NCBI GenBank assembly: GCA_035906235.1
Contig: JAMIFN010000132.1
Span: 1 to 64,000 of the forward strand
Direction: 5' to 3'
DNA: 64,000 nucleotides
DNA from: JAMIFN01 sp035906235
GTDB taxonomy: Bacteria; Pseudomonadota; Gammaproteobacteria; Burkholderiales; Burkholderiaceae_C
The position numbers were made by a program, and so were the translations under genes. The notes under the pieces were generated by a model. The model was given only the letters and a program-made list of their open reading frames with translations, was not told the origin of the DNA and searched no databases. Positions 44,317 through 56,598 of this stretch are shown here, piece by piece (position 1 is the first letter of the stretch; each line of letters starts with the position of its first letter).

Positions 44317-45276
44317 TTAAGGCGCACCCCAACGGTTCTTGATTTCGGAGACAGAACCTGTGGCCAGCAAGCTCAACACTCCAGGAACTGGATGGCGGTT
44401 GTCGGCAAACAGGTATTTGCTCACCTGATCAGGGTCGCTCGTAACCAAGGTGGCATCGGTACAGACACTGGCATTCGTACTGCCAGCACCAGCGCAGATA
44501 GCCGCATTGCTGATGCTGGTGCCCGCACTGTTTTCCGAATTACTGGGATCGGTGTAATAACCCATGCGTGTGCGGAAACCCGGAGACAACAGCAAACTCT
44601 GCGTTCGTCCATTGACGCTTTCAGCCTCGGCAGCCAAGGTGCTGACAAAAGTCCGGTATAAATCCAAATACACCTCTGGCGCATTGCTGTAGGTCACGGT
44701 CAGCGTTGCCATCCACGGCGTTTGGCTCAAGTCATAGGGCGGCAGGATATAGATATAACGCGCGCCCTTAGCATGCAATTGCAACATGGCCTGGCCGTAG
44801 TTGTGAATCTGGGTTTGGATGTTCGCGCGTGCTGTGCCCGCATCGATGGTGCCAGCCAACACATTTTGCGTTTGCAACATCAAATCTTCCATACCCGCAG
44901 ACAGCATCACCAAGTCTTGCCCGCCATAGCCAGCAAAACCCGGCGCCGTGGCTTGGGCTTGAACCTGGGTTTGCAAATCGGCAATGCTGCTACCGCCTTG
45001 CCCCCAAGCTGTGCCGCCAGCAGCCTGCGCCTTGAGCGTGAGGCCATAACTGCTGGCCACCCAGTAGGGCAAGGAGTACACGGGCTTGGTCACTGGGTCG
45101 GTGGTGTTGACGGTATAGAGCTTGCCCCCCGTCTGCCCATCATCCACGATGCCGTCACCAAAGGTATAAAGCGCCGTTGGACGCAATGGTTGGTATACCT
45201 TACCACTGCCACCGCAGCCCCATAGCAAGGTCGCACTGGCGAGGCCGATAAGGGCAAAACGAAGGATGCGTTGCAT
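44317..45276 (-). CDS. SGNH/GDSL-like lipoprotein lacking the usual catalytic serine
   Basis: 319 residues. The signal peptide ends in a lipobox (ATLLWGC, Cys21), then GGSGK. The layout is that of GDSL hydrolases: block I ALYTFGDGIVDDGQTGG, block II AQAAGGTAWGQGG, block III LVMLSAGMEDLM and block V FADNRHPVPGVLSLLA. However block I has Gly where the Ser of GDS belongs, and block III has Glu where Asn of GxND is expected, while Asp and His of block V are kept. It may therefore be a non-catalytic or altered envelope protein. It has its own terminator and no operon partner. Confidence 0.8.
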   Translation of the reverse strand: MQRILRFALIGLASATLLWGCGGSGKVYQPLRPTALYTFGDGIVDDGQTGGKLYTVNTTDPVTKPVYSLPYWVASSYGLTLKAQAAGGTAWGQGGSSIADLQTQVQAQATAPGFAGYGGQDLVMLSAGMEDLMLQTQNVLAGTIDAGTARANIQTQIHNYGQAMLQLHAKGARYIYILPPYDLSQTPWMATLTVTYSNAPEVYLDLYRTFVSTLAAEAESVNGRTQSLLLSPGFRTRMGYYTDPSNSENSAGTSISNAAICAGAGSTNASVCTDATLVTSDPDQVSKYLFADNRHPVPGVLSLLATGSVSEIKNRWGAP

Positions 45277-45475
45277 AAAAAACTTTAGAGGACATGAGCC
45301 TAAAACGAAGCGCTGCAGTATAGCAAAGCCGTTCCTGGCCGGCCGGAAGGGGATTTGTGGAACACATGCGGACGCAAAAACTCACCCATGCTTTTCCTCG
45401 CCTGCCCGTCTCGACGCTTAACCGGGGATCTGGCGCACATCAGCAGCACCACAGCGGGGGTAGCAAACACGCCAT

Positions 45476-45997
45476 TTAGTCGTCAAACGCGTCTGCGGCG
45501 TCTGGGTTGTCCGCCAAATACTGCGCCGCCAAATGGCTATTGACGACATTGGCCATCTCGACCGCGACGCGCGCGGCATCCACCCCTTTTTCGACCTGGC
45601 GCGCCTGCGCTTGCGCGTCGTTTTCCACCGTCAAAATGGCATTCGCGATGGGGATGTTGAAATCCAAGCCCACCCGCGTAATGGCCGCGCCCGATTCGTT
45701 GGCAACCAACTCAAAATGGTAGGTCTCGCCACGGATGATGCAGCCCAAGGCAATCAGCGCATCAAACTCTTCGCTTTGCGCCAAGGTTTGCAGCAGCAGG
45801 GGCGCTTCTAGGGCTCCGGGCACGGTGCTGTGAAAAATGTCCTCGGCCGATACGCCCAAGCGCAGCAATTCCGCCTGGCAGCTGTGCCACAGGGTGTTGG
45901 TGACATCGGCATTAAAACGCGCTTGCACCACGCCGATGCGCAGGCCCTCGCCGATAAGTACTTCTTCGTTGGCTGCGCCTTGATTCGCGTTTTGCAT
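45476..45997 (-). CDS. ribH: 6,7-dimethyl-8-ribityllumazine synthase
   Basis: 173 residues, with AGAGGAA before ATG 45997. It condenses the ribA/ribD product with dihydroxybutanone phosphate, the step before riboflavin. Blocks: [47 protein letters not shown] with the catalytic His, and [12 protein letters not shown]. Tail is Asp-rich ([10 protein letters not shown]). It follows ribBA with a dispersed repeat in the gap. Confidence 0.96.
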   Translation of the reverse strand: MQNANQGAANEEVLIGEGLRIGVVQARFNADVTNTLWHSCQAELLRLGVSAEDIFHSTVPGALEAPLLLQTLAQSEEFDALIALGCIIRGETYHFELVANESGAAITRVGLDFNIPIANAILTVENDAQAQARQVEKGVDAARVAVEMANVVNSHLAAQYLADNPDAADAFDD

Positions 45998-46027
45998 AGC
46001 TTTTTCCTCTATTTGATTAATATGATT

Positions 46028-46095
46028 TTGATAGCTGCTCAGGCAGGTTTTACGGCCTAAAAACCCAAAACCATGCCAAGAAACATACCTAAAAA
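46028..46095 (-). repeat. Dispersed repeat copy 13
   Basis: Reverse orientation: GATAGCTGCTCAGGCAGGTT, then TTACGGCCTAAAAACCC and AAACATACCTAAAAAC. It fills most of the ribBA-ribH gap. Confidence 0.93.
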
Positions 46096-46102
46096 CAGGA
46101 CT

Positions 46103-47212
46103 TTAAGCGGCACTGTCTAAATAGCCCACCACTTCAAGGCCGTAGCCCGTCATGCTGGGCAGGCGCAAGGCTTTGCTGAGCAACTGCATATGCGTCACGC
46201 CCAAATCACGCAGGATTTGCGCGCCTATGCCGTAGGTGCGGATATCGGGTTTGCTGCGCGCTGTGGGTTTGATCGGCGCGTTAGCTGGGGCGAAGCTGGC
46301 CTCTAAAGCCGCCAAGCCTGCTTCGCTATTGAGCAAAATGGCCACGCCTTTGCCCTGAGCCTGCAAATGGCGCAAGGCTGCGTCTAGCGACCAGGAATGC
46401 CCAGCCGCCCCCACTTCCAGCGCGCTTTGCAGGGTGAAGGGCCCATGTACGCGCACAGGCACGGTTTCGCCCGCTTGCCAAGAGCCTAGGCTCAGGGCGA
46501 TATGCACTTGGCCGCTGGGCTTGTCGCGGTAGAGCGTGGCGGTGAATTCGCCCTGGGCTGTGCGCATGGGGCGACAGCCGATTTTTTCGATGAGCTTTTC
46601 GGTGCGGCTGCGGTGCTCGATCAAATCGGCAATGGTGCCGATTTTTAGGCCGTGTTTTTCCGCAAAAATCTGCAGATCAGGCAGGCGCGCCATGCTGCCG
46701 TCTTCTTTTAGCACCTCGCAAATCACGGCAGCCGGGCTGCAACCCGCCATGGCAGCCAAATCGCAACCAGCCTCGGTATGGCCAGCGCGCATCAACACGC
46801 CGCCTTCTTTGGCTTGCAGGGGGAAGATATGGCCGGGCTGCACCAAATCGCTGGCCTGGCTGTTTTTGCCTACGGCCACGGCTACGGTATGGGCGCGGTC
46901 AGCCGCAGAAATGCCCGTGGTGACACCTTCAGCCGCTTCCACCGAAACCGTAAAGGCGGTGCTATAAACCGCGCCATTATTGGCCGTCATGGGGGGCAAA
47001 TTCAGGTGCTCGCAACGCTCTTTGGTCAAGGTTAAACAGACCAGACCACGCGCATGGGTGACCATGAAGTTCATGGCCTCAGTCGTGATGTGATCGGCGG
47101 CGATGATCAAATCGCCTTCGTTTTCGCGATCTTCTTCATCAACCAAAATCACCATACGGCCAGCGGCAAGCTCGGCAACGATGTCTTCAACAGGGGAAAT
47201 AGGGCTAGGCAT
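46103..47212 (-). CDS. ribBA: 3,4-dihydroxy-2-butanone-4-phosphate synthase fused to a degenerate GTP cyclohydrolase II domain
   Basis: 369 residues from ATG 47212, with GAGGAG nine bases upstream. The RibB half (about 1-200) is intact: [43 protein letters not shown]. The RibA-like half (about 205-369) keeps the overall length and a final [11 protein letters not shown], but the zinc/catalytic motif with three Cys (GDVFGSxRCDCG in active enzymes) is replaced by [12 protein letters not shown], so GTP cyclohydrolase activity is unlikely. No FMN riboswitch was found in the 180-bp leader. Confidence 0.93.
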   Translation of the reverse strand: MPSPISPVEDIVAELAAGRMVILVDEEDRENEGDLIIAADHITTEAMNFMVTHARGLVCLTLTKERCEHLNLPPMTANNGAVYSTAFTVSVEAAEGVTTGISAADRAHTVAVAVGKNSQASDLVQPGHIFPLQAKEGGVLMRAGHTEAGCDLAAMAGCSPAAVICEVLKEDGSMARLPDLQIFAEKHGLKIGTIADLIEHRSRTEKLIEKIGCRPMRTAQGEFTATLYRDKPSGQVHIALSLGSWQAGETVPVRVHGPFTLQSALEVGAAGHSWSLDAALRHLQAQGKGVAILLNSEAGLAALEASFAPANAPIKPTARSKPDIRTYGIGAQILRDLGVTHMQLLSKALRLPSMTGYGLEVVGYLDSAA

Positions 47213-47392
47213 GGCAAACAACTCCTCTTCAAACTATGCAGCGATTTTACTGGCCGGCGCAAAGCGGCTGCGGCCAGATGGCAAACGCAACTGGGGATTT
47301 AACTGCAGGCGTCATAGCAGGCGCCTTGCCGAGTTTTTCTCAACAAAGTAGGCCGGCGCTGCTGCTGGCGCGATGCCAGCGCCGAAAGACGC

Positions 47393-50300
47393 TTATGCAG
47401 AGCTTCCTTCATGCTGCCCCGTTGTGACAGCAGTAATACCAGCTTCCTTCGCGTGCTCTAGGGCGCGCTCTTGCTCGACCCCACTGATGGGGAAGAATTT
47501 GCGCACCAGCACATAGAAGGTGGGCACAAAAAAGACCGCCAAGATCGTTCCCACCAACATGCCCCAGAACACCCCCGTGCCAATGGCGCGCTGCGCCGCT
47601 GAGCTGGCACCCGAAGCGAAGTACAGGGGCACTACGCCTAACATAAAGGCGAAGCTGGTCATCAAAATGGGCCTGAAGCGCATATGCGCAGCATGCGCCG
47701 CCGCTTGCAGCGCCGTCATGCCCGTGGCGTGCAGGTCTTTGGCGAACTCCACAATCAAAATCGCATTTTTCGCCGACAAGCCAATGATCGTCACCAAGCC
47801 AATTTGGAAGTAGACATCGCTTTCCATGCCGCGCATCCACACCCCTGAGGCCACACCCAGCAGGCCTAGGGGTACGCTCAGCAATACAGCCAAGGGGATG
47901 GTCCAGCTTTCATACAAAGCCGCCAGCAACAAAAACACCGCCAGCACGGCAAACAAATACACATAGATGGCGCTATTGCCCGCGAGTTTTTCCTCGCGCG
48001 ATTGCCCCGACCACTCATAACCAAAACCTGGGGGCAATTGCGTCACCAAACGCTCCATTTCAGCCATGGCATCGCCTGAGCTGTGGCCAGGCGCAGCCGA
48101 GCCGGTAATGCGCATGGTGGGGTAGCCGTTGTAGCGCACCGTCATCATGGGGCCGCTGATCCAGTGCGCTGTCACCACGGTGCCCAGCAGCACGGTTTGC
48201 CCTTTTTTATTGAGCACGGGCAATTTCATAATGTCATCGACTTCCATACGCGCATGGTCAGCCGCTTGCACAATCACGCGTTGCAGACGACCCGCGTTCG
48301 GGAAATCGTTCACATAGGTAGAGCCTAAAGAGGTCGATAGCACGGTATTGATGGCGGCCATGCTGACGCCTTGCGCAGCGGCCACATCGCGGTTGATGTC
48401 GAGCTGCAATTGCGGCGCGTCTTCAATGCCCTCAGCGCGCACACCCGCGAGCATGGGGCTTTTTTGCGCCAACGCCACCAATTGGTTACGCGCCGCTAGC
48501 AGCGCCTCTTGCCCTTGCGAGTTGCGGTCTTGCAAACGCAGGGCAAAGCCCGAAATACGCCCCAGGGCCGGAATGGCAGGGGGATTCATGGCCAAGAGGA
48601 AACCATCGGACAAGCTCATCAACTTGCCCGTGACACGCCCCGCCACGCTGCTGGCATCTTGCCCTGGGCCTTGGCGCTCGCTCCAGTCTTTCAGCGCAAT
48701 AAAGCCGAAAGCGGTGTTTTGCCCTTGCCCCGAGAAGCTAAAGCCTTTGACCGTCACCACGCTCTCCACTTCGGGCTGCTCCATCAACACTTTCTCAGCC
48801 TGGGCCAAAGCATGTGCCGTGCGCTCCAGCGTAGCGCCGGGCGGCAGCTGCAAATTGATAAACATGGAGCCCTGGTCTTCAGACGGGATAAAGCCCGATG
48901 GCAAACGCATCATGACAAACACGCCCACAGCCAATAGCGCGGCGTACACCACGGCCATGCGCATAGACGCGCCTAAGAAACGGCCTATGGCTCCGGTGTA
49001 GCGGTCGCGATTGCGATCAAAAATGCGGTTGAATGCACCGAAGAAACCCGTTTTTTTCTCATGTTCACCTTGCGGCACGGGCTTGAGCAAAGTCGCGCAC
49101 AAGGCGGGGGTCAAAATCAAAGCCATCAGGCCGGAGAAGGCAATCGACGAGGCCATCACCACCGCGAACTGGCGGTAAATATTGCCCACCGCCCCCGAGA
49201 AGAAGGTGAGCGGCACGAACACCGAAATCAGCACCAAGGTCATCCCAATCACCGCGCCGCTGATTTGGTCCATGGCTTTGCGCGTGGCTGGCACGGGCCC
49301 CAAGCCCTCTTCGCGCATGACGCGCTCCACATTCTCGACCACCACAATGGCATCATCGACCACGATACCAATCACCAGCACCATGCCAAACATGGTCAGC
49401 ACATTGACCGAATAGCCCAGGGCCTGCAAGACCGAGAAAGTCCCCAGCAAGGCGATAGGCACCACGATGGTAGGGATGATGGTGTAACGCCAGTTTTGCA
49501 AAAACAAGAACATCACCAAGAACACCAGCGCCATGGCTTCGAGCAAAGTCATGGCCACTTTTTTGATCGAGATGCTGACGAATTTATCGGTGGTGTAAGG
49601 CGCCTTCCAGCTCATGCCCTTGGGGAAGTATTTGGACATATCAGCCATGCGTGTGCGCACTTCATTGGCCACCGAAAGCGCATTGCCGTCGTTAGACAGC
49701 ATCAGCCCCACCATGACGGCGGGCTTGCCATTCAAGCTCGCACCGTTGGCATAGCTTTGCGCGCCCAACTCGACCCGTGCCACATCGGCCAGGCGCACGG
49801 TGGCACCCTGGCCATCATCACGCAAGATGATGTGCTGGAACTCTTCCACCGTTTTAAGCTGCCCCGGGGCCACCACCGTGGCGCTGGTGGTTTGACCGCT
49901 AACAAAAGGCGTGTCGCCCAAGATGCCGGCTGAGATTTGCGCATTTTGTTCGCGTATGGCGGCATTCACTTCAGCCACTGAAAGGCCATAGGCCTGCAGT
50001 TTGGCTGGATCTATCCAGATGCGCATGGCGCGCTCGGCCGCATACATGGTGACTTGCCCCATGCCCTTGATGCGCTGCAATTCCGGGATGACGGTGCGCG
50101 AGGCGTAATCCGCCACAGCCTCAAGGTCTTCTTCTTTTTCGCCGAGCATGGCCACAACCATGAGCAAATTGGTACGCGCCTGATCAACCCGCACGCCGTT
50201 TTGCGACACGATGGCTGGTAGGCGCGGCTGCACCCGCGCAATGCGGTTTTGCACTTCGATTTGCGCTGCATCGGCATCGGTGCCAGGCTCAAAACTCAGG

Positions 50301-50575
50301 GCGATGCTGCCAGTGCCGTTAGACAGCGAAGAGGACTCCATATAAATCAGATTGGGCGTACCGTTGATCTCGCGCTCGAGCATCTCAATCACGGTTTCCT
50401 CAATCATCTTGGCGGAGGCGCCTGGGTAGGCCACATTCACCGTCACGGTCGGTGGCGCCACAGTGGGGTATTGCTCAACCGGCAGGCGGCTCAAACCCAA
50501 GGCGCCCACGATCATGACGATGAGCGCAATCACCCAAGCAAAAACAGGGCGGTCAATAAAGAAACGGGGTAGCAT
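47393..50575 (-). CDS. acrB: RND efflux pump, inner-membrane transporter
   Basis: 1060 residues with twelve membrane segments and two large periplasmic loops. The proton-relay Asp pair is in GIVVDDAIVVVENVER, and the HAE1-type opening MLPRFFIDRPVFAWVIA is typical. It exports hydrophobic drugs, dyes or detergents with its adaptor and an outer-membrane channel. The adaptor gene lies 79 bp upstream with a dispersed repeat in the gap; no channel gene follows, as the next gene is ribBA. Confidence 0.96.
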   Translation of the reverse strand: MLPRFFIDRPVFAWVIALIVMIVGALGLSRLPVEQYPTVAPPTVTVNVAYPGASAKMIEETVIEMLEREINGTPNLIYMESSSLSNGTGSIALSFEPGTDADAAQIEVQNRIARVQPRLPAIVSQNGVRVDQARTNLLMVVAMLGEKEEDLEAVADYASRTVIPELQRIKGMGQVTMYAAERAMRIWIDPAKLQAYGLSVAEVNAAIREQNAQISAGILGDTPFVSGQTTSATVVAPGQLKTVEEFQHIILRDDGQGATVRLADVARVELGAQSYANGASLNGKPAVMVGLMLSNDGNALSVANEVRTRMADMSKYFPKGMSWKAPYTTDKFVSISIKKVAMTLLEAMALVFLVMFLFLQNWRYTIIPTIVVPIALLGTFSVLQALGYSVNVLTMFGMVLVIGIVVDDAIVVVENVERVMREEGLGPVPATRKAMDQISGAVIGMTLVLISVFVPLTFFSGAVGNIYRQFAVVMASSIAFSGLMALILTPALCATLLKPVPQGEHEKKTGFFGAFNRIFDRNRDRYTGAIGRFLGASMRMAVVYAALLAVGVFVMMRLPSGFIPSEDQGSMFINLQLPPGATLERTAHALAQAEKVLMEQPEVESVVTVKGFSFSGQGQNTAFGFIALKDWSERQGPGQDASSVAGRVTGKLMSLSDGFLLAMNPPAIPALGRISGFALRLQDRNSQGQEALLAARNQLVALAQKSPMLAGVRAEGIEDAPQLQLDINRDVAAAQGVSMAAINTVLSTSLGSTYVNDFPNAGRLQRVIVQAADHARMEVDDIMKLPVLNKKGQTVLLGTVVTAHWISGPMMTVRYNGYPTMRITGSAAPGHSSGDAMAEMERLVTQLPPGFGYEWSGQSREEKLAGNSAIYVYLFAVLAVFLLLAALYESWTIPLAVLLSVPLGLLGVASGVWMRGMESDVYFQIGLVTIIGLSAKNAILIVEFAKDLHATGMTALQAAAHAAHMRFRPILMTSFAFMLGVVPLYFASGASSAAQRAIGTGVFWGMLVGTILAVFFVPTFYVLVRKFFPISGVEQERALEHAKEAGITAVTTGQHEGSSA

Positions 50576-50581
50576 TTTTAT

Positions 50582-50634
50582 AGCCTTTTTCGCGTTTTAT
50601 GGCGTAATAACTGCCTGAGCAGCTATCAATATAG
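50582..50634 (+). repeat. Dispersed repeat copy 14
   Basis: TTTTTCGCGTTTTATGGCGT, then AATAACTGCCTGAGCAGC and TATCAATATAG. It sits right before the acrB start codon, between the two pump genes, and takes the place where a ribosome site would be expected. Confidence 0.9.
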
Positions 50635-50654
50635 TAGTTATCAACACCCGTCTA

Positions 50655-51908
50655 TTAAGACTTCGGAGCGCTGGCTGGCTGCGCGCTACTTGCGCTCGCC
50701 GCAGCCGGTGCAGCCAAAGCCGCCCGCTCGTGTTTCAGCAAGTCTGCGTAGGGTACGGTTTGCACTTTTTCGACGCCAGGCATGAGCTTCATCTGCCCAC
50801 TCACCAGCACCTGTTCGCCATTGGCCAAGCCGCCGGTCACGACCCAGTCTGTCCCCATGCCTTTGGCAATTTGCACGGTGCGCGGCGCAAAGCTGCCGTC
50901 TTTGTTGACCACCAGCACCGCATCAGACTGCGCACCACGGGTTATCGCCTGCTGCGGCACCAAAACGGCGTTGGGCACACTGGCTTGCTCAATCCGCACC
51001 TTCACAAATAAGCCGGGCAGCAGCAGGTTTTGCGGGTTAGGTACTTCGGCACGGAGCTTGACTTGGCCTGTCGCCTCATCCACCGCCATATCGGTAAAGA
51101 GCAAACGCCCCGCATTGGGGTAGATGCTGCCATCGTCCAGCACCACCTTCACCGCTGCCGCTTCAGCGCCATTGGCACGCTGCAGCGCGCCGGCAGCCAA
51201 ATCACGGCGCATTTGCAGCACCTGCGCGGCACTTTGCGTGAAGTTGATGTAGAGGGTTTCGGTTTGTTGCACGCGCGCGACCACCGTGGCATCGTTGGCG
51301 CTGAGTAAATCCCCCTCGCTCACCAAAGCGCGGCCGATATGTCCGCTGATGGGCGCGCTGATGGTGGTGCGATTCAGATTGGTTTGGGCATTGGCCAACT
51401 GCGCCTTGGCAGCTTGCAAATCAGCGGCGGCAGCGCGTTCAGTGGCCAGCACCAAATCAAAATCTTGCTTGCTAACGATGTTTTTCTCTGCCATAGGCTG
51501 GTAGCGCTTGAGTTTGGCATCGGCCACGGCCCAATTGGCTTGGGCTTTGGCCAATTGCGCCTGTGCGGTGGCGGCGCTGTCGGCATAGGTCGAATCATCC
51601 ATGCGGAAGAGCGCTTGGCCGGCCTTCACCGAGCTGCCCTCCTCAAACAAGCGTTTGAGCACAACACCGCCAGCGCGTGCGCGCACATCGGCGCTGCGCG
51701 AGGCTTCCAGGCGCCCAGGTAACTCAGTGGCTACACCGACATCGCCAAGTTGGACCGTCAGCACCCCGACTGTAGGCAAATGCGCCTGCGCCGCCGCAGC
51801 GGCAGGTTTACCTGCATCACCTTTAGAGCATGCAGCCAAAACAGCCATGGCCAAAGCGGCAAAAACGGACAACGCCGGGCGGAGGGCAGAAGACAAAGCA
51901 ATAGACAT
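50655..51908 (-). CDS. acrA: RND efflux pump, periplasmic adaptor lipoprotein
   Basis: 417 residues. The signal peptide ends in the lipobox AVLAAC, followed by SKGDAGK. Adaptor features: PGRLEASRSADVRARAGGVV, a coiled-coil hairpin (about 110-185), the lipoyl half-motif TISAPISGHIGRALVSEGDLL and the barrel block LFTDMAVDEATGQVKLRAEV. An Ala/Ser-rich tail ends the protein. It bridges AcrB and the outer-membrane channel. Its start is 105 bp from the divergent tetR-type gene, with an operator in between. Confidence 0.95.
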   Translation of the reverse strand: MSIALSSALRPALSVFAALAMAVLAACSKGDAGKPAAAAAQAHLPTVGVLTVQLGDVGVATELPGRLEASRSADVRARAGGVVLKRLFEEGSSVKAGQALFRMDDSTYADSAATAQAQLAKAQANWAVADAKLKRYQPMAEKNIVSKQDFDLVLATERAAAADLQAAKAQLANAQTNLNRTTISAPISGHIGRALVSEGDLLSANDATVVARVQQTETLYINFTQSAAQVLQMRRDLAAGALQRANGAEAAAVKVVLDDGSIYPNAGRLLFTDMAVDEATGQVKLRAEVPNPQNLLLPGLFVKVRIEQASVPNAVLVPQQAITRGAQSDAVLVVNKDGSFAPRTVQIAKGMGTDWVVTGGLANGEQVLVSGQMKLMPGVEKVQTVPYADLLKHERAALAAPAAASASSAQPASAPKS

Positions 51909-51944
51909 AGATCAATCTTTCAGCATAACTATATGGCGCATTTT

Positions 51945-51962
51945 ACATACAATCATGTATGT
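51945..51962. promoter_or_regulatory. AcrR/TtgR-like operator palindrome
   Basis: ACATAC, six bases, GTATGT, followed by two more GTATGT-type repeats overlapping to 51970. The palindrome and spacing resemble the known AcrR site of enteric bacteria (TACATACAT...ATGTATGTA). It lies between the divergent acrA and tetR-type genes, placed to control both. Confidence 0.8.
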
Positions 51963-52013
51963 ATGTATGTTAAGATTTGAAAAACCTTTCCTTTTTTCAT
52001 ACTTTGAGATTTC

Positions 52014-52652
52014 ATGGTTCGCCGTACCAAAGCCGAAGCCGAACAGACCCGCCATGCGGTACTGGATGCGGCTGAGCGCCTATTCCATAGCAAAGGGGTG
52101 TCGGCTACCAGTTTGGGCGATATTGCGGCGGCGGCTGGGGTGACGCGTGGCGCGATTTACTGGCACTTTAAAGACAAGGTCGATGTCTTTAACGCCATGA
52201 TGGAGCGCGTGACCTTGCCCCTAGAGGATTTGGTCGGGACTGCGGTCAACCAAAGCCAAGGGCATGCGCTGGCCAGCTTGCGCCGCGTGGTGGGCAGCAC
52301 TATGGCGCGCATGCAAGAGGATGCCCAAATCCGGCAGGTGTTTGACATTACTCGTAACCGCGCGGCTTATGTGGCCGACATGCAGCCTGTGCACGAACGC
52401 TTGATGCGCACCCGCGATGCCTTTATTGCCCATACCCAAAAGGCCTTGGCTTTAGAGGTTGCGGCACAGCAGCGCCCTTTGTGCCTACCCTTAGAGCAGG
52501 CTGCCTTGGTTTTGCATACCCAAATCGACGGCATGATCCATTTATGGTTAATGGAGCCTGCAGCCTTTGATCTGCCCAGTATTGGCTTGGCCGCTTTTGA
52601 TGTAGCGGTGCGTGGTTTGGGTTTGGATCTCATCCACGGCGACAGCATTTAA
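52014..52652 (+). CDS. TetR-family repressor of the efflux pump (AcrR-like)
   Basis: 212 residues. The N-terminal helix-turn-helix reads SLGDIAAAAGVTRGAIYWHFKDK, the standard AcrR/TtgR form, after MVRRTKAEAEQTRHAVLDAAERLF. The C-terminal ligand-binding part has GTAVNQ, RRVVGSTMARMQEDAQIRQVF and ALVLHTQIDGMIHLWL. It most likely binds the palindrome upstream of its own start and lets go on binding pump substrates. Confidence 0.93.
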   Translation: MVRRTKAEAEQTRHAVLDAAERLFHSKGVSATSLGDIAAAAGVTRGAIYWHFKDKVDVFNAMMERVTLPLEDLVGTAVNQSQGHALASLRRVVGSTMARMQEDAQIRQVFDITRNRAAYVADMQPVHERLMRTRDAFIAHTQKALALEVAAQQRPLCLPLEQAALVLHTQIDGMIHLWLMEPAAFDLPSIGLAAFDVAVRGLGLDLIHGDSI

Positions 52653-52805
52653 AGCCAAGCCTCTTGTATTTCTGCCAGCCTAACAACGATCGGTATCGGT
52701 GTTAGGCACATGCTCAGATGCCCAGCAAACGGGCGCGCCCTTCCCTAGAAAATACAATAGAAACCTGTGCAAAACCTTTTCCCACCTGCCTTGCCCTATT
52801 CCGCC

Positions 52806-55637
<2,832 letters not shown>

Positions 55638-55641
<4 letters not shown>

Positions 55642-56399
55642 TCTTGGGCTAGCGCTTCTTGGCGTTTTTTGCGCGCGCGGATGTTCAGCATTTCCACCCC
55701 CATCGAGAAAGCCATGGCGGTATAGACATAGGCTTTGGGCACATGCACATCAAAGGCTTCAGCCGTGAGCAGCATACCCACCATGACCAAAAAGGCCAGC
55801 GCCAATACTTTGACCGAAGGGTGGCTATCGACAAAATCGCCTATGGGTTTGGCGGCAAACATCATGACGATGACGGCGGCGATGATGGCTGCCGCCATGA
55901 CGCCTATGTGATCAATCATGCCGACGGCGGTGATGATGGAGTCGAGCGAAAACACGATGTCGATGACGGCAATCTGCGCAATCACGCTCCAAAACAGTTT
56001 TTTGCCTGCGGTTTTGATAGGGGCGTTTTTGGCTTCTTCGGCTTGATGGTCAGTGCTCAGCTCTCGGGCTTCAACCTCCACAAAAATCTCGTGCGAGGCT
56101 TTCCACAACAAAAACAAGCCCCCCGCCAGCAGCACCAAATCGCGCCCGCTGATGCCTTGGCCGAACAGGTGAAAGAGGTCAGTTTTCAGCGTCATCAGCC
56201 AGCCGAGCGAGAACAATAAGCCCAAACGCGTGACCATGGCAAAAGCCAGGCCGATGCGGCGTCCCAAATCGCGCTGTTCGGCAGGTAGGCGGCTGACCAA
56301 AATCGAGATAAAGATGATGTTGTCCACGCCCAAGACAATTTCCAGCATGGCCAGCATGCCAAAGGCGATCCACATTTGCGGGTCGAGTAAAAATTCCAT
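55638..56399 (-). CDS. TerC-family integral membrane protein
   Basis: 253 residues with seven hydrophobic segments. Family motifs are EIVLGVDNIIFISI near the start and IVFSLDSIITAVGM in the second half, each with conserved Asp residues in the membrane. A charged loop (VEARELSTDHQAEEAK) divides the halves. TerC/Alx proteins are linked to metal (Mn) export and tellurite resistance loci; no other ter gene is here, so a housekeeping metal role is more likely. Confidence 0.93.
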
Positions 56400-56469
56400 A
56401 ACAAGCTCAAAAAAAGGCTAAGAGGGCGCAATTATGCCAAGGCAAAATACCCTTAAAAAAGCCATTCTT

Positions 56470-56520
56470 AAAGCCTTGTAGGGCTGTAGGCGGCTAAAAA
56501 CCTGCCTGAGCAGCTATTAA
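56470..56520 (+). repeat. Dispersed repeat copy 16
   Basis: GCCTTGTAGGGCTGTAGGCG, then GCTAAAAACCTGCCTGAGCA and GCTATTAAAATAA. Diverged in its first half. Lies between the start of the terC-type gene and the end of the reductase gene. Confidence 0.87.
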
Positions 56521-56548
56521 AATAATAGTGAAAATATTTTCAGTGCGC

Positions 56549-56569
56549 AAAAAAGGCGCCGTAGCGCCT
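56549..56569 (-). terminator. Rho-independent terminator of the oxidoreductase gene
   Basis: Minus-strand reading: AGGCGC, loop TACG, GCGCCT followed by T run, starting about 30 bases after the stop codon. Confidence 0.85.
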
Positions 56570-56598
56570 GGTGGGTGAGCGCAGTAGCCAGTTGCCGC

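Noticed and set aside
47213..47392. FMN riboswitch upstream of ribBA
   Set aside because: The conserved FMN-element blocks such as AGGGGAA and the CCGAC-type helices in the right order were not found on the minus strand.
49061..49933. His-rich open frame of 290 codons opposite acrB
   Set aside because: Antisense of conserved RND segments; the high His content comes from reading Met/Ala/Val codons in reverse.
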